Below are positions 1 to 9,250 of a DNA stretch of 64,000 nt, in pieces; the first letter of the stretch is position 1; every line of letters begins with the position of its first letter. Made by a program: the position numbers and the translations under genes. Below the pieces are notes generated by a model, which saw only the letters and a program-made list of their open reading frames with translations, was not told the DNA's origin and ran no database searches. This DNA is from Helicobacter sp. (GTDB taxonomy: Bacteria > Campylobacterota > Campylobacteria > Campylobacterales > Helicobacteraceae): positions 1 through 64,000 of the forward strand of contig NZ_JAAVGY010000006.1 of assembly GCF_014799995.1 (NCBI RefSeq), written 5' to 3'.

Positions 1-45
1 TCTATTTTAATTAAGATTCCATTGTTTGATTTATTGAAGTGCAGT

Positions 46-121
46 ATTATAGATTGCCACGCATTATAAATAATGCTCGCAATGACGACAAACCAAAGTT
101 TAAATTTCCTCGCAATGACAC
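46..121. repeat. Intergenic hairpin element, one full and one partial copy
   Basis: The full copy (46-86) has the borders ATTATAGATTGCCAC and TCGCAATGAC around a perfect GCATTA/TAATGC stem (61-66 and 71-76). A second right border (CTCGCAATGACA) follows at about 109-120 with no clear left half. The rest of 1-210 is AT-rich, and I see no gene in it. The text just left of the element (AAGATTCCATTG and following, from 13) recurs beside other copies, for instance near 19514. Confidence 0.75.
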
Positions 122-210
122 AGTAATAGAATCCCATAAAGACACCACCAATCCAAAAACTCCACAAATTTAAAAATTTAAAAATTTTTCAACTTTTTAG
201 GGCTAATTAA

Positions 211-243
211 TTGACTTTTAAGGGGGGGGGGGGGGGGTATTAT
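211..243 (+). promoter_or_regulatory. Putative phase-variable promoter with G16 spacer
   Basis: TTGACT (211-216) resembles a -35 box and TATTAT (238-243) a -10 box. Between them lies an uninterrupted run of 16 G (222-237), so the spacer is 21 nt. A 17-nt spacer would need 12 G. Slipped-strand change of such tracts is an established switch of promoter strength for surface proteins (for example fetA and porA in Neisseria). The boxes and tract are seen; the switching is inferred. Confidence 0.65.
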
Positions 244-280
244 TTCGGCTTAAATTTATTTTAAAATTTAAGGAGTCAAA

Positions 281-3200
281 ATGACAAAACTTTCATTGGC
301 AGCAAGTAGAACACTTGTAGGTTTCGGTGTGGTAGCTCTGACTAGCACTGGTATTTTGGCAGCTGGTATTGATAATAGCGCAAACCAAAATGGTAGCACG
401 ACAGCAGCAAACCCTTCGTTTAAAGATGGTGTTTATACCAAAAAAGACCAAGCAGGCACAGACATTGCAGCAGGCACAAATGTAGATTTAACACTTGATA
501 CACCAGATAAAAATAACACAACAGGTGTAACAAACTCTACTACAACCGGTCGTAATCCTAATGTAGATTTAGGTGGCAATGTCGTTGAGGGTAGTGGCAC
601 AAACATTTCTTTCAATGGGCAAAGAGAAGAGGAAAGATACTTCAAAGGTAGCGGTATCGGTATGGAGAGTGGCACAACTTTCGCTGCTTGGGCTAATGGA
701 AATGTTGGTTCAGTTGTGGATAATCCCAACAGCAAAGCAGAAATCAAACTAGAAGCAGATGCTACTGGCACAAAAGGCGACCTTGCTATTAAAGGCTCGA
801 CAGCAAATCAACAAACTCTTTATAACTTCACATTAGACGCAGATAATGTTGCTATCGGTGAAACTACTGCAATCAATCTTGAAGCAAACAATGGTGTCTC
901 TAGCATCACAGCACAAAAAGCCGACACAGCCAAAACTCTAGGAGATGTCGCTTTAAATGCTAGCAATCTAGCCATTGGCAAAAACGCCTCTGTGGAAATC
1001 ACTGCAAACGGCTTCACAATGGGAGCTGGCACAATTGATATTGAAAACCCAAGAAGCTCCAAAGCAATCACGATTAATGGTAATTCTGCTGCATTTACAG
1101 GCACAAAGTTAAGCTTAGGCTCTACGGACATCAAGCAACTAAGACTTGATTCAGCAAATGGTGGGGCAAAAACACTCATCACCTTAAATCCACAAGGAAA
1201 TGCTACAACCGCTACACTTGCAGGAGCTACTCTTAACAAAGTAGATGGCAAATGGCAAACAACAAACAACAGAGCTGTAGCCGCAACAGGTTTAACATTG
1301 CAAGCAAATGGTGTAGAGTTAGTAAAAACTGCGAGTCAGCTACTCAACAGAAGCATTTCTAAAGGATTAGATGATGAGTATGGTATTGATGTAACAGGGA
1401 ATGATGATTTGACTACTCTAGGTGGAAATACCGCCATTAAAAACAATACTACAGAAGCCAACAAGAGAAATGTAACAAGCATTGCATACAAAGATGCTCA
1501 AGGAAAAATCGTAAATAACACTTGGATGGCTAGTGGGTTCTTTGACTATGGAAGCGCGAATGAAGTGAAATATGGCTTTGAGGGTAATGACATCATCAAG
1601 TGGCAAGACAGATATACAACAGGTGCAGATGCACTCATCGTCAATAATGGTCTTTATGTGCAAGGCAATCAAGTGAAACTTGGAAGCTATCTAGTCCGAA
1701 GCTTAGTTGATGGCAAATGGGTAGCAAATATCAATAATATGAATCACTTAATTGCAGCAAATCAAGCTCCTCTTACAGCTTTCCAAGGTGATCTTGCCAC
1801 AGGAGCAGGTATAACAGGTGCTAATGGACACTTATTGGATACAAACGCTGCAAAAACTACTATTGTAACAGCTGTAACAACTAGATTGGGCGAACTTTAC
1901 ACTAAAAGAGATGCTATCCTCACAGATCTAAGTCTGATAGCTTCTACTGCTGATAGCGACCAAGAAAGAAATGCAGCAGATAGATTGGCTTTGGAAAATC
2001 ACATAAAAACTCTAACAGGAGCAGCCAAAGCAGCAGCACAAAACGATTTGGAAAAATTTGACAAATATGTTGCATTAATCCAAGAAGCAAGAGATTTATA
2101 CAATGCTGCCGCAGATAAGCTTGCAGTTTATGATAGATTAACCACTGACACCAATGGCAATGGAGATTTCAGATACTTCAAGACATACAATGTGATTCAA
2201 AGTGGAGCAGTTACAGGGAAAGCTAGCACAGGCAAGCTAAATACTACAGGGATTAACGCAATCGCAGACAACGCGGGCGTAAATTCTCACAGAGATTTAG
2301 CAGTAGGTATCTTTGATTCTCTCCAAGAATCTGGATTGAATGAATTAGCAATCTTTAACATTCAACTAGACGGATTAAGCAACGGAAGACAATGGCAAGC
2401 GATGACAAACGACATTCACGATAATGCACGTTCTGTAACCAACTTCACAAACTCTGTAAGCACTGCGATTAATGTTTCTAATGATTTAGCCTTAGGTGAT
2501 AGAATCGCAAGAGCACACAATCCTTATGGCGAGAAACTTGCAGCGGTTGGAAGTGATGCGTATCACGATTTCTATCGTAATACCAATGGAAGCGTTTGGG
2601 TCAATGCCTTTGGCGGAGCAAATATCGTAGATGGCGAAAGTGGCGGCGTGTATGGAATCTCTCTTGGTGTGGATAAACAAATCACAGATTCTGCACTTCT
2701 TGGTATCTATTTCACTTATGCAGACGCAGACTTGAAAGACAAGAGTGCAAAACAAGAATCCGATAACTTCAGACTAGGGATTTATTCTAATATCCAAATC
2801 GCTCCAAGCTGGGAATTGAATCTTCACGGATTTGGACAACTTTCAAAAACTGACCAATATACTTCTGTGCTTGGTCAAGGATACACAAGTGATTTTGACA
2901 AAAAATTCTTTGGCTTGAGTGGAAGTGTGGGCAAAATCATTGATTTTGAAAATAGCCTATACCTCAAACCATTCTTAGGATTGAATTACTACTATTCAAA
3001 CAATCCCGGCTATACAGAAAAAGGTGGAAACTATATCCAAAATGTGGATAAAACACAAAACAACACTATTAGCGCAGACTTAGGCTTAGAGCTTAGAAAA
3101 TACTTCAACGAAACTTCCTATGTCTTTGCTACTCCAAAGATTGAGCAATACTTGCTAAATGACGGAGACGATTATGGTGCTAGATTCGCAGGCTCTCCTG

Positions 3201-3391
3201 TAAGCTTCTCTGTAAGCGCAAGCGATAATCTCAAAACTTATGGACAACTTGTCGTAGGTGGAAGCTTCGGAGTAACAGATAGCTTGAATATTGAATTAGG
3301 ACTTGGAGCAAAACAAATCCTTGCAAACAAAGTAGATAGCAAGAATGAAACTTATTTGAGTGGAAATCTTGGGTTAAGGTATAAATTCTAA
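281..3391 (+). CDS. Autotransporter (type V secretion) outer-membrane protein
   Basis: This 1036-aa protein has an N-terminal signal peptide (about residues 1-28, ending near ILAAG). The passenger is long, cysteine-free and rich in Asn, Thr, Gly and Ala, as expected of a beta-helix. A C-terminal autotransporter beta-barrel runs from about residue 770 to the terminal LRYKF, an aromatic end typical of outer-membrane proteins. Residues about 520-618 are different: charged and helical, rich in Ala, Lys, Glu and Leu, like a coiled-coil insert. An AAGGAG site lies just upstream of ATG. The barrel should export the passenger to the cell surface. I cannot assign a receptor or activity, and I see no protease catalytic motif. 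Expression probably depends on the G16 promoter. Confidence 0.88.
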   Translation: MTKLSLAASRTLVGFGVVALTSTGILAAGIDNSANQNGSTTAANPSFKDGVYTKKDQAGTDIAAGTNVDLTLDTPDKNNTTGVTNSTTTGRNPNVDLGGNVVEGSGTNISFNGQREEERYFKGSGIGMESGTTFAAWANGNVGSVVDNPNSKAEIKLEADATGTKGDLAIKGSTANQQTLYNFTLDADNVAIGETTAINLEANNGVSSITAQKADTAKTLGDVALNASNLAIGKNASVEITANGFTMGAGTIDIENPRSSKAITINGNSAAFTGTKLSLGSTDIKQLRLDSANGGAKTLITLNPQGNATTATLAGATLNKVDGKWQTTNNRAVAATGLTLQANGVELVKTASQLLNRSISKGLDDEYGIDVTGNDDLTTLGGNTAIKNNTTEANKRNVTSIAYKDAQGKIVNNTWMASGFFDYGSANEVKYGFEGNDIIKWQDRYTTGADALIVNNGLYVQGNQVKLGSYLVRSLVDGKWVANINNMNHLIAANQAPLTAFQGDLATGAGITGANGHLLDTNAAKTTIVTAVTTRLGELYTKRDAILTDLSLIASTADSDQERNAADRLALENHIKTLTGAAKAAAQNDLEKFDKYVALIQEARDLYNAAADKLAVYDRLTTDTNGNGDFRYFKTYNVIQSGAVTGKASTGKLNTTGINAIADNAGVNSHRDLAVGIFDSLQESGLNELAIFNIQLDGLSNGRQWQAMTNDIHDNARSVTNFTNSVSTAINVSNDLALGDRIARAHNPYGEKLAAVGSDAYHDFYRNTNGSVWVNAFGGANIVDGESGGVYGISLGVDKQITDSALLGIYFTYADADLKDKSAKQESDNFRLGIYSNIQIAPSWELNLHGFGQLSKTDQYTSVLGQGYTSDFDKKFFGLSGSVGKIIDFENSLYLKPFLGLNYYYSNNPGYTEKGGNYIQNVDKTQNNTISADLGLELRKYFNETSYVFATPKIEQYLLNDGDDYGARFAGSPVSFSVSASDNLKTYGQLVVGGSFGVTDSLNIELGLGAKQILANKVDSKNETYLSGNLGLRYKF

Positions 3392-3418
3392 CCGCTACTA
3401 AAACCAAATCTACTTACA

Positions 3419-3443
3419 AATCTCTAGCCTTGTGCTAGGGATT
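3419..3443 (+). terminator. Hairpin after the autotransporter gene
   Basis: AATCTCTAGC and GCTAGGGATT pair over 10 bp (one G-U) around a 5-nt loop, 28 nt after the stop codon. The following CTCTCTT is only moderately T-rich, so this is a likely but not classic terminator. Confidence 0.5.
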
Positions 3444-3553
3444 CTCTCTTAGGCTAAATTTTAGAAACTTCATTTCTCGCAAATCTTTTGCGAGAACTCT
3501 CATTATCTCATTGCGAGCATTTTACTATTGCATCATCGAGAATTTTGGTTTGC

Positions 3554-3750
3554 GTCATTGCGAAGCCTTTGCAAAAAGGTTGTGGCAATCTATAATTTTG
3601 TATCAATGGGATATTCCATTTTGTCATTGCGAGCAAGTTTTTAACTTGCGTGGCAATCTATAATCTAAAATACAGAAACTCTTACGATGGAATCAATGTA
3701 TGCAGAGTTATGAATTGCCACAAAAATTTTTAAATTTTCTTGCAATGACG
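3554..3750. repeat. Three hairpin elements between convergent genes
   Basis: Copies lie at 3554-3596 (GTCATTGCG to GGCAATCTATAAT, CCTTT/AAAGG core), 3623-3664 (perfect GCAAGTT/AACTTGC stem at 3633-3639 and 3643-3649) and about 3711-3749 in the opposite orientation (AAAATTT/AAATTTT core). Together with the hairpin at 3419-3443 they account for most of the gap between the autotransporter and thiL. I see no gene in 3392-3768. Confidence 0.8.
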
Positions 3751-3768
3751 CAAGCTAAGATTCTAACC

Positions 3769-4638
3769 TTAATGATGCCAATTTTTTGTTTTGGCGCGGT
3801 ATTGACCACGAATCGCAAGGGCAAAAGGCACGAATTGATGACGAAACCTTAATGCCATATTTTGCATTTTCTTGAGATTCCTCCTCTCTACGGCATAGAG
3901 CATTTGGTATTCTTCTGGAGAATAGAACCAAGCACCCGAACGCTTAAAAAGCTTGAAGTCTAGCCGATTGATTGCGCTTAAACGCGATAACTCCATAGAG
4001 ATTCCATCAGAAATATCCATACCCGCCCTTGCAATCTTGTTTAATGCAAAAAGCATTTGAGGATAGAGAAGCGGTTTAGCAAAGCGAGAATATTTAGGAA
4101 TTTTTTTGTCAGAATAGAATCGTAAATAATTTCTTAAATGTTTCAAATTTTGTCCAAAGCTCTGCATTTTGGAATGATTCAAAACGCCTTTGGTTGTAAT
4201 ATAGCCTAGCACATCTCCTTTTTTGATTCCACTTCTAAAGAGAGTTTTGCGCCCTCTTTCGCCTAGAATCGTCAAAGAAAAATGCAATTTTTCCCCCACA
4301 AGCGTATCGCCGCCGATAATTTTTAGATTGTGCCTTTTTGCATTCGCCCCTATGATTGCAGCCAATTTAGAAACTTCTTTAAAATGGGAGGGAATACAAA
4401 GGCTTAAGAGCAAAAAACGAGGAATCGCATTCATCGCATAAATGTCTGATAGATTCACCAAGAAACACTTTTCAACCAAAGATTCTAAATCTGCCCAAGC
4501 AATCTTGAAATGAATATCCTCAAAAAACGCGTCATTGGCGATGATATATGTGCCTATTGGGACGCCATCGTCTCCGATTCCAAAAGTCGCGCCACTCTGC
4601 TTTAACGCACTAATAAAAGCCTTTTCTCTATCGCGCAT
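3769..4638 (-). CDS. thiL: Thiamine-monophosphate kinase
   Basis: ThiL phosphorylates thiamine monophosphate to the cofactor thiamine diphosphate in the cytoplasm. The 289-aa product has the N-terminal GIGDDG and NDAFFEDIHF segments that bind metal and substrate, the GGDTL motif near residue 111, and MDISDG near residue 207, all characteristic of the PurM/ThiL fold. It is shorter than most ThiL (about 320 aa), but the core motifs are intact. Its ATG follows the nadC stop by 3 bp (TAAAGAATG), so it is probably translationally coupled to nadC at the end of a psd-nadA-nadC-thiL transcript. No other thiamine gene is nearby. Confidence 0.88.
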   Translation of the reverse strand: MRDREKAFISALKQSGATFGIGDDGVPIGTYIIANDAFFEDIHFKIAWADLESLVEKCFLVNLSDIYAMNAIPRFLLLSLCIPSHFKEVSKLAAIIGANAKRHNLKIIGGDTLVGEKLHFSLTILGERGRKTLFRSGIKKGDVLGYITTKGVLNHSKMQSFGQNLKHLRNYLRFYSDKKIPKYSRFAKPLLYPQMLFALNKIARAGMDISDGISMELSRLSAINRLDFKLFKRSGAWFYSPEEYQMLYAVERRNLKKMQNMALRFRHQFVPFALAIRGQYRAKTKNWHH

Positions 4639-4641
4639 TCT

Positions 4642-5469
4642 TTAATCTATTTTCATACTCAAATCCACCCAAACTGCTTGGTGTGTAATTGCGCCCACAG
4701 ATACCGCATCTACGCCACTTTGAGCATATTTTACAATATTGTTTAAATTAATATTACCACTGGCTTCAAGCAAGATATTGGGTGCGATTTCGTTTCGCAT
4801 TTTTACGACTTCTTGAACCATTTCAATATCCATATTATCACACATTACAATATCTACTCGTGCTTCTAAGGCTTCTTTGACTTGTAGGACATTCTCGCAC
4901 TCTACCTCAATCTTTGAGGTAATAGGTATTGTATTGCGTATATCCTCAATAAACTTTTTCAAAGATAGGATTCTTGCTAAATGGGTATCTTTAAGCATTA
5001 AGCAATCATCTAAGCCTAAGCGGTGATTGACTGCGCCTCCATTACGGGTAGAATACTTTTCAAAATCTCTAAGCAAGGGACGCGTTTTTCTAGTATCTAG
5101 CAAGACACAATTTGTACCCTCTAGCTTTTGGACATATTTATGTGTCAAGGTTGCGATTCCGCTAGAATGCTCTAATAGATTCAAGATTGTGCGCTCTGCG
5201 CTTAATAGATTGCCCATATCGCCCTCAAAAGAAACAATCCTTTCTCCAGCTCTAAACAACATACCATCTTCAAAGATGAAATCGCATTTTATCTTTAACA
5301 ATTCACAAAGTCTCTCAATATAGATTCGTCCTGACAACACGCCCTCTTCTCTTGCCAACACATAGGCTTCAATTTTTGTATTGTTTTGCATTCGCGTATA
5401 TAAATCGCCGTGTCCAATGTCTTCTCTTAAGACTTCTTTTAAAAAATCATCTAACAATAATTTTTGCAT
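4642..5469 (-). CDS. nadC: Quinolinate phosphoribosyltransferase (nicotinate-nucleotide pyrophosphorylase)
   Basis: NadC converts quinolinate and PRPP to nicotinate mononucleotide, the step after NadA in de novo NAD synthesis. The family signature is present (TRKTRPLLRDFEKYS, then GGAVNHRLGLDD and LKDTH), as are the later barrel strands (KIEVECENV, DIVMCDNM, LEASGNI). I chose the ATG at 5469, which has GGAG 6 nt upstream, over an in-frame start 63 bp further up that lacks a ribosome site. This gives 275 aa, the usual length. The gene follows nadA by 13 bp. The order psd-nadA-nadC is the one known in H. pylori. Confidence 0.95.
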   Translation of the reverse strand: MQKLLLDDFLKEVLREDIGHGDLYTRMQNNTKIEAYVLAREEGVLSGRIYIERLCELLKIKCDFIFEDGMLFRAGERIVSFEGDMGNLLSAERTILNLLEHSSGIATLTHKYVQKLEGTNCVLLDTRKTRPLLRDFEKYSTRNGGAVNHRLGLDDCLMLKDTHLARILSLKKFIEDIRNTIPITSKIEVECENVLQVKEALEARVDIVMCDNMDIEMVQEVVKMRNEIAPNILLEASGNINLNNIVKYAQSGVDAVSVGAITHQAVWVDLSMKID

Positions 5470-5482
5470 TTTTGCTCCTTTT

Positions 5483-6475
5483 TTAAGATAATTGTAGCAT
5501 TTTATCCAATGCTTTTTTCGCACAATTTGCAATCTTTGGTTCTAACAGAATCTCATTATAAGATTCGCCATTTTTCACAGCCTCCAAGCATTGCAAGACA
5601 TCTTGCAAGGTTGTTTCATTCATTGTGGGGCATTCTGGCTTGGTAGAGCTTAGGACAAATGTATTTTGTTCTCCCTTTGGCTTTCTTAGGCGATTGACGA
5701 GATTAAACTCTGTCCCTACCGCAACTTTTTGGGATTCGTCCAAACTTTGTACATATTGGATAATCTGACTTGTAGAACCAACAAAGTCTGCCATAGCAAC
5801 GACATCAGGCTGACATTCAGGATGCACAGCAATCAAAATATTTGGAAACTTTGCCCTAAAAAACTCAATATCTTGCGGAGTAAAAAGCTGATGCACAGAA
5901 CAAAATCCGTCATAACAAATCACCTCTGCTTCTTGAATCTCTGCGACAGAATCCACGCCCAAAACCGCACTTTTTAATCCATTTTGGATTGCGAGATTCT
6001 GCCCCAAACACTTATCAGGCAAAAAGAATATTTTTTTGTGCTGCCTCAAGGCAAAGTCCAAAATCTTTGCCGCATTAGAACTTGTGCAAACCACACCCTC
6101 TAACTCTGCGACTTTGGCTTTTACTTCAGCATTAGAATTGATATAAGTAATAGGAAAAATCTCTGTGATTCCATAACTCTTTAGAAGTGCGATAGACTTA
6201 TCAAAATAACTACTATCAATCATTCTTGCCATAGAGCAACACGCAAGCTTGGGCATAAACACGCGTTTAGAGGGAGCTAGAATCTTGACGCTCTGCCCCA
6301 TAAATCCCACACCACAAAAAATAATTTTGGACTTCTCACTCGCACTTGCTTTGCGCGCTAATTCTAAGCTATCTCCTGTCAAATCCGCTATTTCTACGAC
6401 TTCATCACATTGATAAAAATGCGCCACCAAAAGAGCGTCCAACTCCTCTAATAAATTTTTAATACGTTGTCTCAT
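5483..6475 (-). CDS. nadA: Quinolinate synthase
   Basis: NadA condenses iminoaspartate with dihydroxyacetone phosphate to quinolinate, using an oxygen-sensitive [4Fe-4S] cluster. The 330-aa product has AHFYQCDEVVEIAD at the N-terminus, cysteines in the expected ACCSMA and KPECPTMNETT contexts, and VHPEC, GSTSQII and VGTEFNLV motifs. The chosen ATG at 6475 has AGGAAG upstream; a longer reading frame would lie inside psd. The gene overlaps the end of psd by 17 bp, which suggests translational coupling. I see no nadB in the window. Confidence 0.95.
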   Translation of the reverse strand: MRQRIKNLLEELDALLVAHFYQCDEVVEIADLTGDSLELARKASASEKSKIIFCGVGFMGQSVKILAPSKRVFMPKLACCSMARMIDSSYFDKSIALLKSYGITEIFPITYINSNAEVKAKVAELEGVVCTSSNAAKILDFALRQHKKIFFLPDKCLGQNLAIQNGLKSAVLGVDSVAEIQEAEVICYDGFCSVHQLFTPQDIEFFRAKFPNILIAVHPECQPDVVAMADFVGSTSQIIQYVQSLDESQKVAVGTEFNLVNRLRKPKGEQNTFVLSSTKPECPTMNETTLQDVLQCLEAVKNGESYNEILLEPKIANCAKKALDKMLQLS

Positions 6476-7286
6476 TTGCTTCCTTTTGTTCTTTTGCTTG
6501 GGATTTTGTGCTATGTGCCGCAATACATTGCCCAAAATACACTCTTTCTTTTTCTTTTAAGTCGTATTGCCAATATTTGCTAAAAAGTACAATTGTAGAA
6601 CCCATTAAAAAACTTCCTATTTCATCGCCTTTTTTAAGCGGTACAGGTGGTTCAAAATCTATGCCTTGAGAAGTTTTAAAATCAGCGACTTCTGGGGCAA
6701 AATTAATTTGAATCCTACCCACATTGAATGCACCAATGGCAACGAGGTAAAAAGCCTCCCCAAACTCATCTTCACACTCCAAAACCACGCGTTTATTTTG
6801 AATAAAGACATCATTGTGCTTTAAAAGTGCTTTTTCACACACGCTATGTAATCTCCCGTCGATAAATTCTAAATGCTTGACTTTGAGATTCAAGGGGGAA
6901 TGGAATCTATGATAATCACTTGGAGAGAGGTAAAAATTAACAAAAAAATAATCTTCTGTTAATTTTGTCTTGATAAAATCACTCACACGATAACTTTTGC
7001 CCTTGATTTGCATTGCATAATCCTCTTGACACCGACCAAGCTCCATCACAACAGAATCGCAAGGAGCAATCAAATGAAAGGCGGTTTTATCAAATTTGCG
7101 CATCTTGACAAGAGACCTTGTAAAGAGTGCATTTAAGGTGGGATAACTCGCCAAAGTATCAAATTCTTCTAATTTCACATCAAAGATTCTTACATACATT
7201 CCATTAATCCACTGCTGAATTTTTGAGGGAAATCTATAATGAGCAAACTTTTCAAAACACAAAGAAAGTCTATTAGTATAATGCAC
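6459..7286 (-). CDS. psd: Phosphatidylserine decarboxylase proenzyme
   Basis: Psd makes phosphatidylethanolamine from phosphatidylserine at the inner membrane. The proenzyme cleaves itself to form a pyruvoyl group. The C-terminal MGSTIVLF motif contains the Gly-Ser cleavage site, and YLSPSDYHRFHSP is the conserved active-site histidine segment. The product is about 275 aa, the size of the short epsilonproteobacterial form. The start is a GTG: AAGGAG sits 5 nt before the GTG at 7286. Another GTG at 7292 overlaps that site and the bpt stop, so it is less likely. Confidence 0.92.
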   Translation of the reverse strand: MHYTNRLSLCFEKFAHYRFPSKIQQWINGMYVRIFDVKLEEFDTLASYPTLNALFTRSLVKMRKFDKTAFHLIAPCDSVVMELGRCQEDYAMQIKGKSYRVSDFIKTKLTEDYFFVNFYLSPSDYHRFHSPLNLKVKHLEFIDGRLHSVCEKALLKHNDVFIQNKRVVLECEDEFGEAFYLVAIGAFNVGRIQINFAPEVADFKTSQGIDFEPPVPLKKGDEIGSFLMGSTIVLFSKYWQYDLKEKERVYFGQCIAAHSTKSQAKEQKEANETTY

Positions 7287-7288
7287 AA

Positions 7289-8002
7289 TCACTCCTTAAC
7301 CCACAAAGGTTTTTCGTTCAAGTCTGGGCGATTACAAAGAATCTCAAAGGGCTTGAAACGTTCCTTATAACCCATTGAAATATGATTTTGTATCCAATAA
7401 CCCGGATAAAGATATTTGATATTATACCTTTTTGCAACTTCTATCTGTTTAAGAATGGAATAAGTGCCAATAGAAAAATGCTGATAATCGTGGTCATAAT
7501 AGCAATACACTGCCGAAATCGCAACAGGCAAAATATCCACATACGCAACACCAACCAACTGATTCCCTAGATAATAATCAAATTCATAACCAAACTCTAA
7601 AAACCCCTGTACAAAGGTATCATAATAAATATCTAGGGTGATTCCTTGATATTCCCAGCCTTTCTTTTCTTGCATTTTCCGATGATATTTATCATAAAGA
7701 TTCAAATGCTCTTCACTCACTCTTGGGCGCGTAACTTGCAAAGAGAGCGGGGACTTTAGGGTGCGCTTATGGGATTTAGAAAACACAAAATTTGCACAAT
7801 CTTGACGCATAGAAATACAAGCATCACAATCTTGACAAGTTGGCACAAAAAAATAATTTCCAAAACGTCTCCAACCACGTTCTAATAAAGCACAATAAAG
7901 ATAAGTAGTGCAATCTTTGATATAAAAATAACGAAAAGACGCTTGAAAATCAGGCAAATAACTACAAGCTCTAGGGGCTTGCACTAATTCATAAACTTCC
8001 AT
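7289..8002 (-). CDS. bpt: Aspartate/glutamate leucyltransferase (arginyl-tRNA-protein transferase family)
   Basis: This family moves an amino acid from aminoacyl-tRNA to the N-terminus of proteins, marking them for ClpS/ClpAP. The bacterial Bpt branch adds leucine to N-terminal Asp or Glu. The 237-aa product has the N-terminal PRACSYL and the FVPTCQDCDACISMR cysteine cluster. The C-terminal GNAT-like half (VAYVDILP, SAVYCYYDHD, YLYPGYWIQ) is also typical. It starts with ATG 3 bp after mltC and runs into psd. The Bpt assignment rests on family knowledge; the preferred aminoacyl donor cannot be read from sequence. Confidence 0.9.
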   Translation of the reverse strand: MEVYELVQAPRACSYLPDFQASFRYFYIKDCTTYLYCALLERGWRRFGNYFFVPTCQDCDACISMRQDCANFVFSKSHKRTLKSPLSLQVTRPRVSEEHLNLYDKYHRKMQEKKGWEYQGITLDIYYDTFVQGFLEFGYEFDYYLGNQLVGVAYVDILPVAISAVYCYYDHDYQHFSIGTYSILKQIEVAKRYNIKYLYPGYWIQNHISMGYKERFKPFEILCNRPDLNEKPLWVKE

Positions 8003-8005
8003 TGG

Positions 8006-9250
8006 TTATTTGAGACTTAAATGAGCATTGGAATTGATTTGGGATTCTGCTTGGGCTTTACTTTGTGTCTGAAATTCTTTTTTTGCATTGGTTACTTTAT
8101 GCAAATAATTGCGTGCTTCCTCGTATTTTAAAGAAGTGCGAAGCTTACGATACACTTCAGCAGAAGTCATAGAGTTAATCACTTGCACGGCTTTTGTGCG
8201 GTCTTTATCAAACACATTGAGCACATTACCGCTTCCTGTATTATAAGCAGCAATCACACAATATTCGTGCGATAAAGAATTATTCACTCCTTTGATATAG
8301 CGTGTAAAGAGAATATTAAGATAGGTAGAGCCATATTGAATGTTTGTTTTAGGCACAAACAGCATTTCTTTGGTTGGGATTCCGTCTTGATTGTTCAAAG
8401 CCTTATAGACATCTCTCCCCGCACTTGTAGGCACGATTTGCATTAGCCCATAGGCTGGAACATAACTCACCGCATAGGGATTAAACGCCGATTCTGTCTT
8501 GATGATTGCAAAAATCAATGCTTCTTCTAATTTGTAAGCTTTGGAATAAAAACTGACAAATCCACCATATTTATTCTGACTTTTTGCTTGATGATTCGCA
8601 CTCATTGGAACTTCCACATAATGCATTTGCTTCTTGATATTCTTTTCTTTGATTTCAGTTATTTGTAATTTGTTTGCAATAAGATATTCCGCAAAACGAT
8701 TCGCTTGAGTGGCATTTTTAATCACTTTGCCCTCATTGTCTTTTACCAAATCCTGCAAATAAGGCTCTCCTTTTAGCTTCACTTCTTTGTCTGTGAATAA
8801 ATCCACTTTCTCTGGATCCTCTGGTGTTAGCAATGTTGTAACAATTGCTTTTTTGAGTGATTCTTTGGGATTCTCTGTATCTAGTGTCTCCACAGAAATC
8901 AAACCCTTATTAAAATCCACTCGCGCACGTGAGAGATAAGAATCCGTATATTTGACATAAACTTCTTGTGAAGGAAGTTGCGTATTTTTTTGTCCCCATT
9001 CCTTACTCGCATTGAGATTCAAAAACGAAACAACTTTGTCAAAATTGGCTTTGAAGTTTTGAATATCCGCTATCAATTGTTCCGGGTGCGCTACATAATC
9101 TATTACCTGTTGCTTGAGCCCCTCTTTAGAAAAGATTTGACTTATACTCTTGGGGTTTTCAATAACGTTAGAGTAATTTGCTATACAACCGCCAAGAAAC
9201 AATGTAGAACATACAGCAGAAATTGCATAAATGTATGTTTTTATTTTCAT
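8006..9250 (-). CDS. mltC: Membrane-bound lytic murein transglycosylase, MltC-like lipoprotein
   Basis: This enzyme cleaves peptidoglycan glycan strands, leaving 1,6-anhydro ends, from an outer-membrane anchored position. The 414-aa product has a lipoprotein signal ending in LFLGGC (lipidated Cys near residue 22). An MltC-type N-terminal domain (about 25-215) precedes a C-terminal lysozyme-like SLT domain with KTESAFNPYAVS (catalytic Glu), AYGLMQIVP and AAYNTGSGNV. The last ~25 residues are low complexity (Gln, Ser, Ala). The gene is tightly packed between a DJ-1 gene and bpt, with gaps of 0 and 3 bp. The exact Mlt subclass is an inference from length and domain order. Confidence 0.88.
   Translation of the reverse strand: MKIKTYIYAISAVCSTLFLGGCIANYSNVIENPKSISQIFSKEGLKQQVIDYVAHPEQLIADIQNFKANFDKVVSFLNLNASKEWGQKNTQLPSQEVYVKYTDSYLSRARVDFNKGLISVETLDTENPKESLKKAIVTTLLTPEDPEKVDLFTDKEVKLKGEPYLQDLVKDNEGKVIKNATQANRFAEYLIANKLQITEIKEKNIKKQMHYVEVPMSANHQAKSQNKYGGFVSFYSKAYKLEEALIFAIIKTESAFNPYAVSYVPAYGLMQIVPTSAGRDVYKALNNQDGIPTKEMLFVPKTNIQYGSTYLNILFTRYIKGVNNSLSHEYCVIAAYNTGSGNVLNVFDKDRTKAVQVINSMTSAEVYRKLRTSLKYEEARNYLHKVTNAKKEFQTQSKAQAESQINSNAHLSLK

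Noticed and set aside
3554..3750. Possible CRISPR array or tandem repeats
   Set aside because: Units alternate in orientation, are irregularly spaced and are themselves palindromic with no unique spacers of constant length. They are dispersed intergenic elements.
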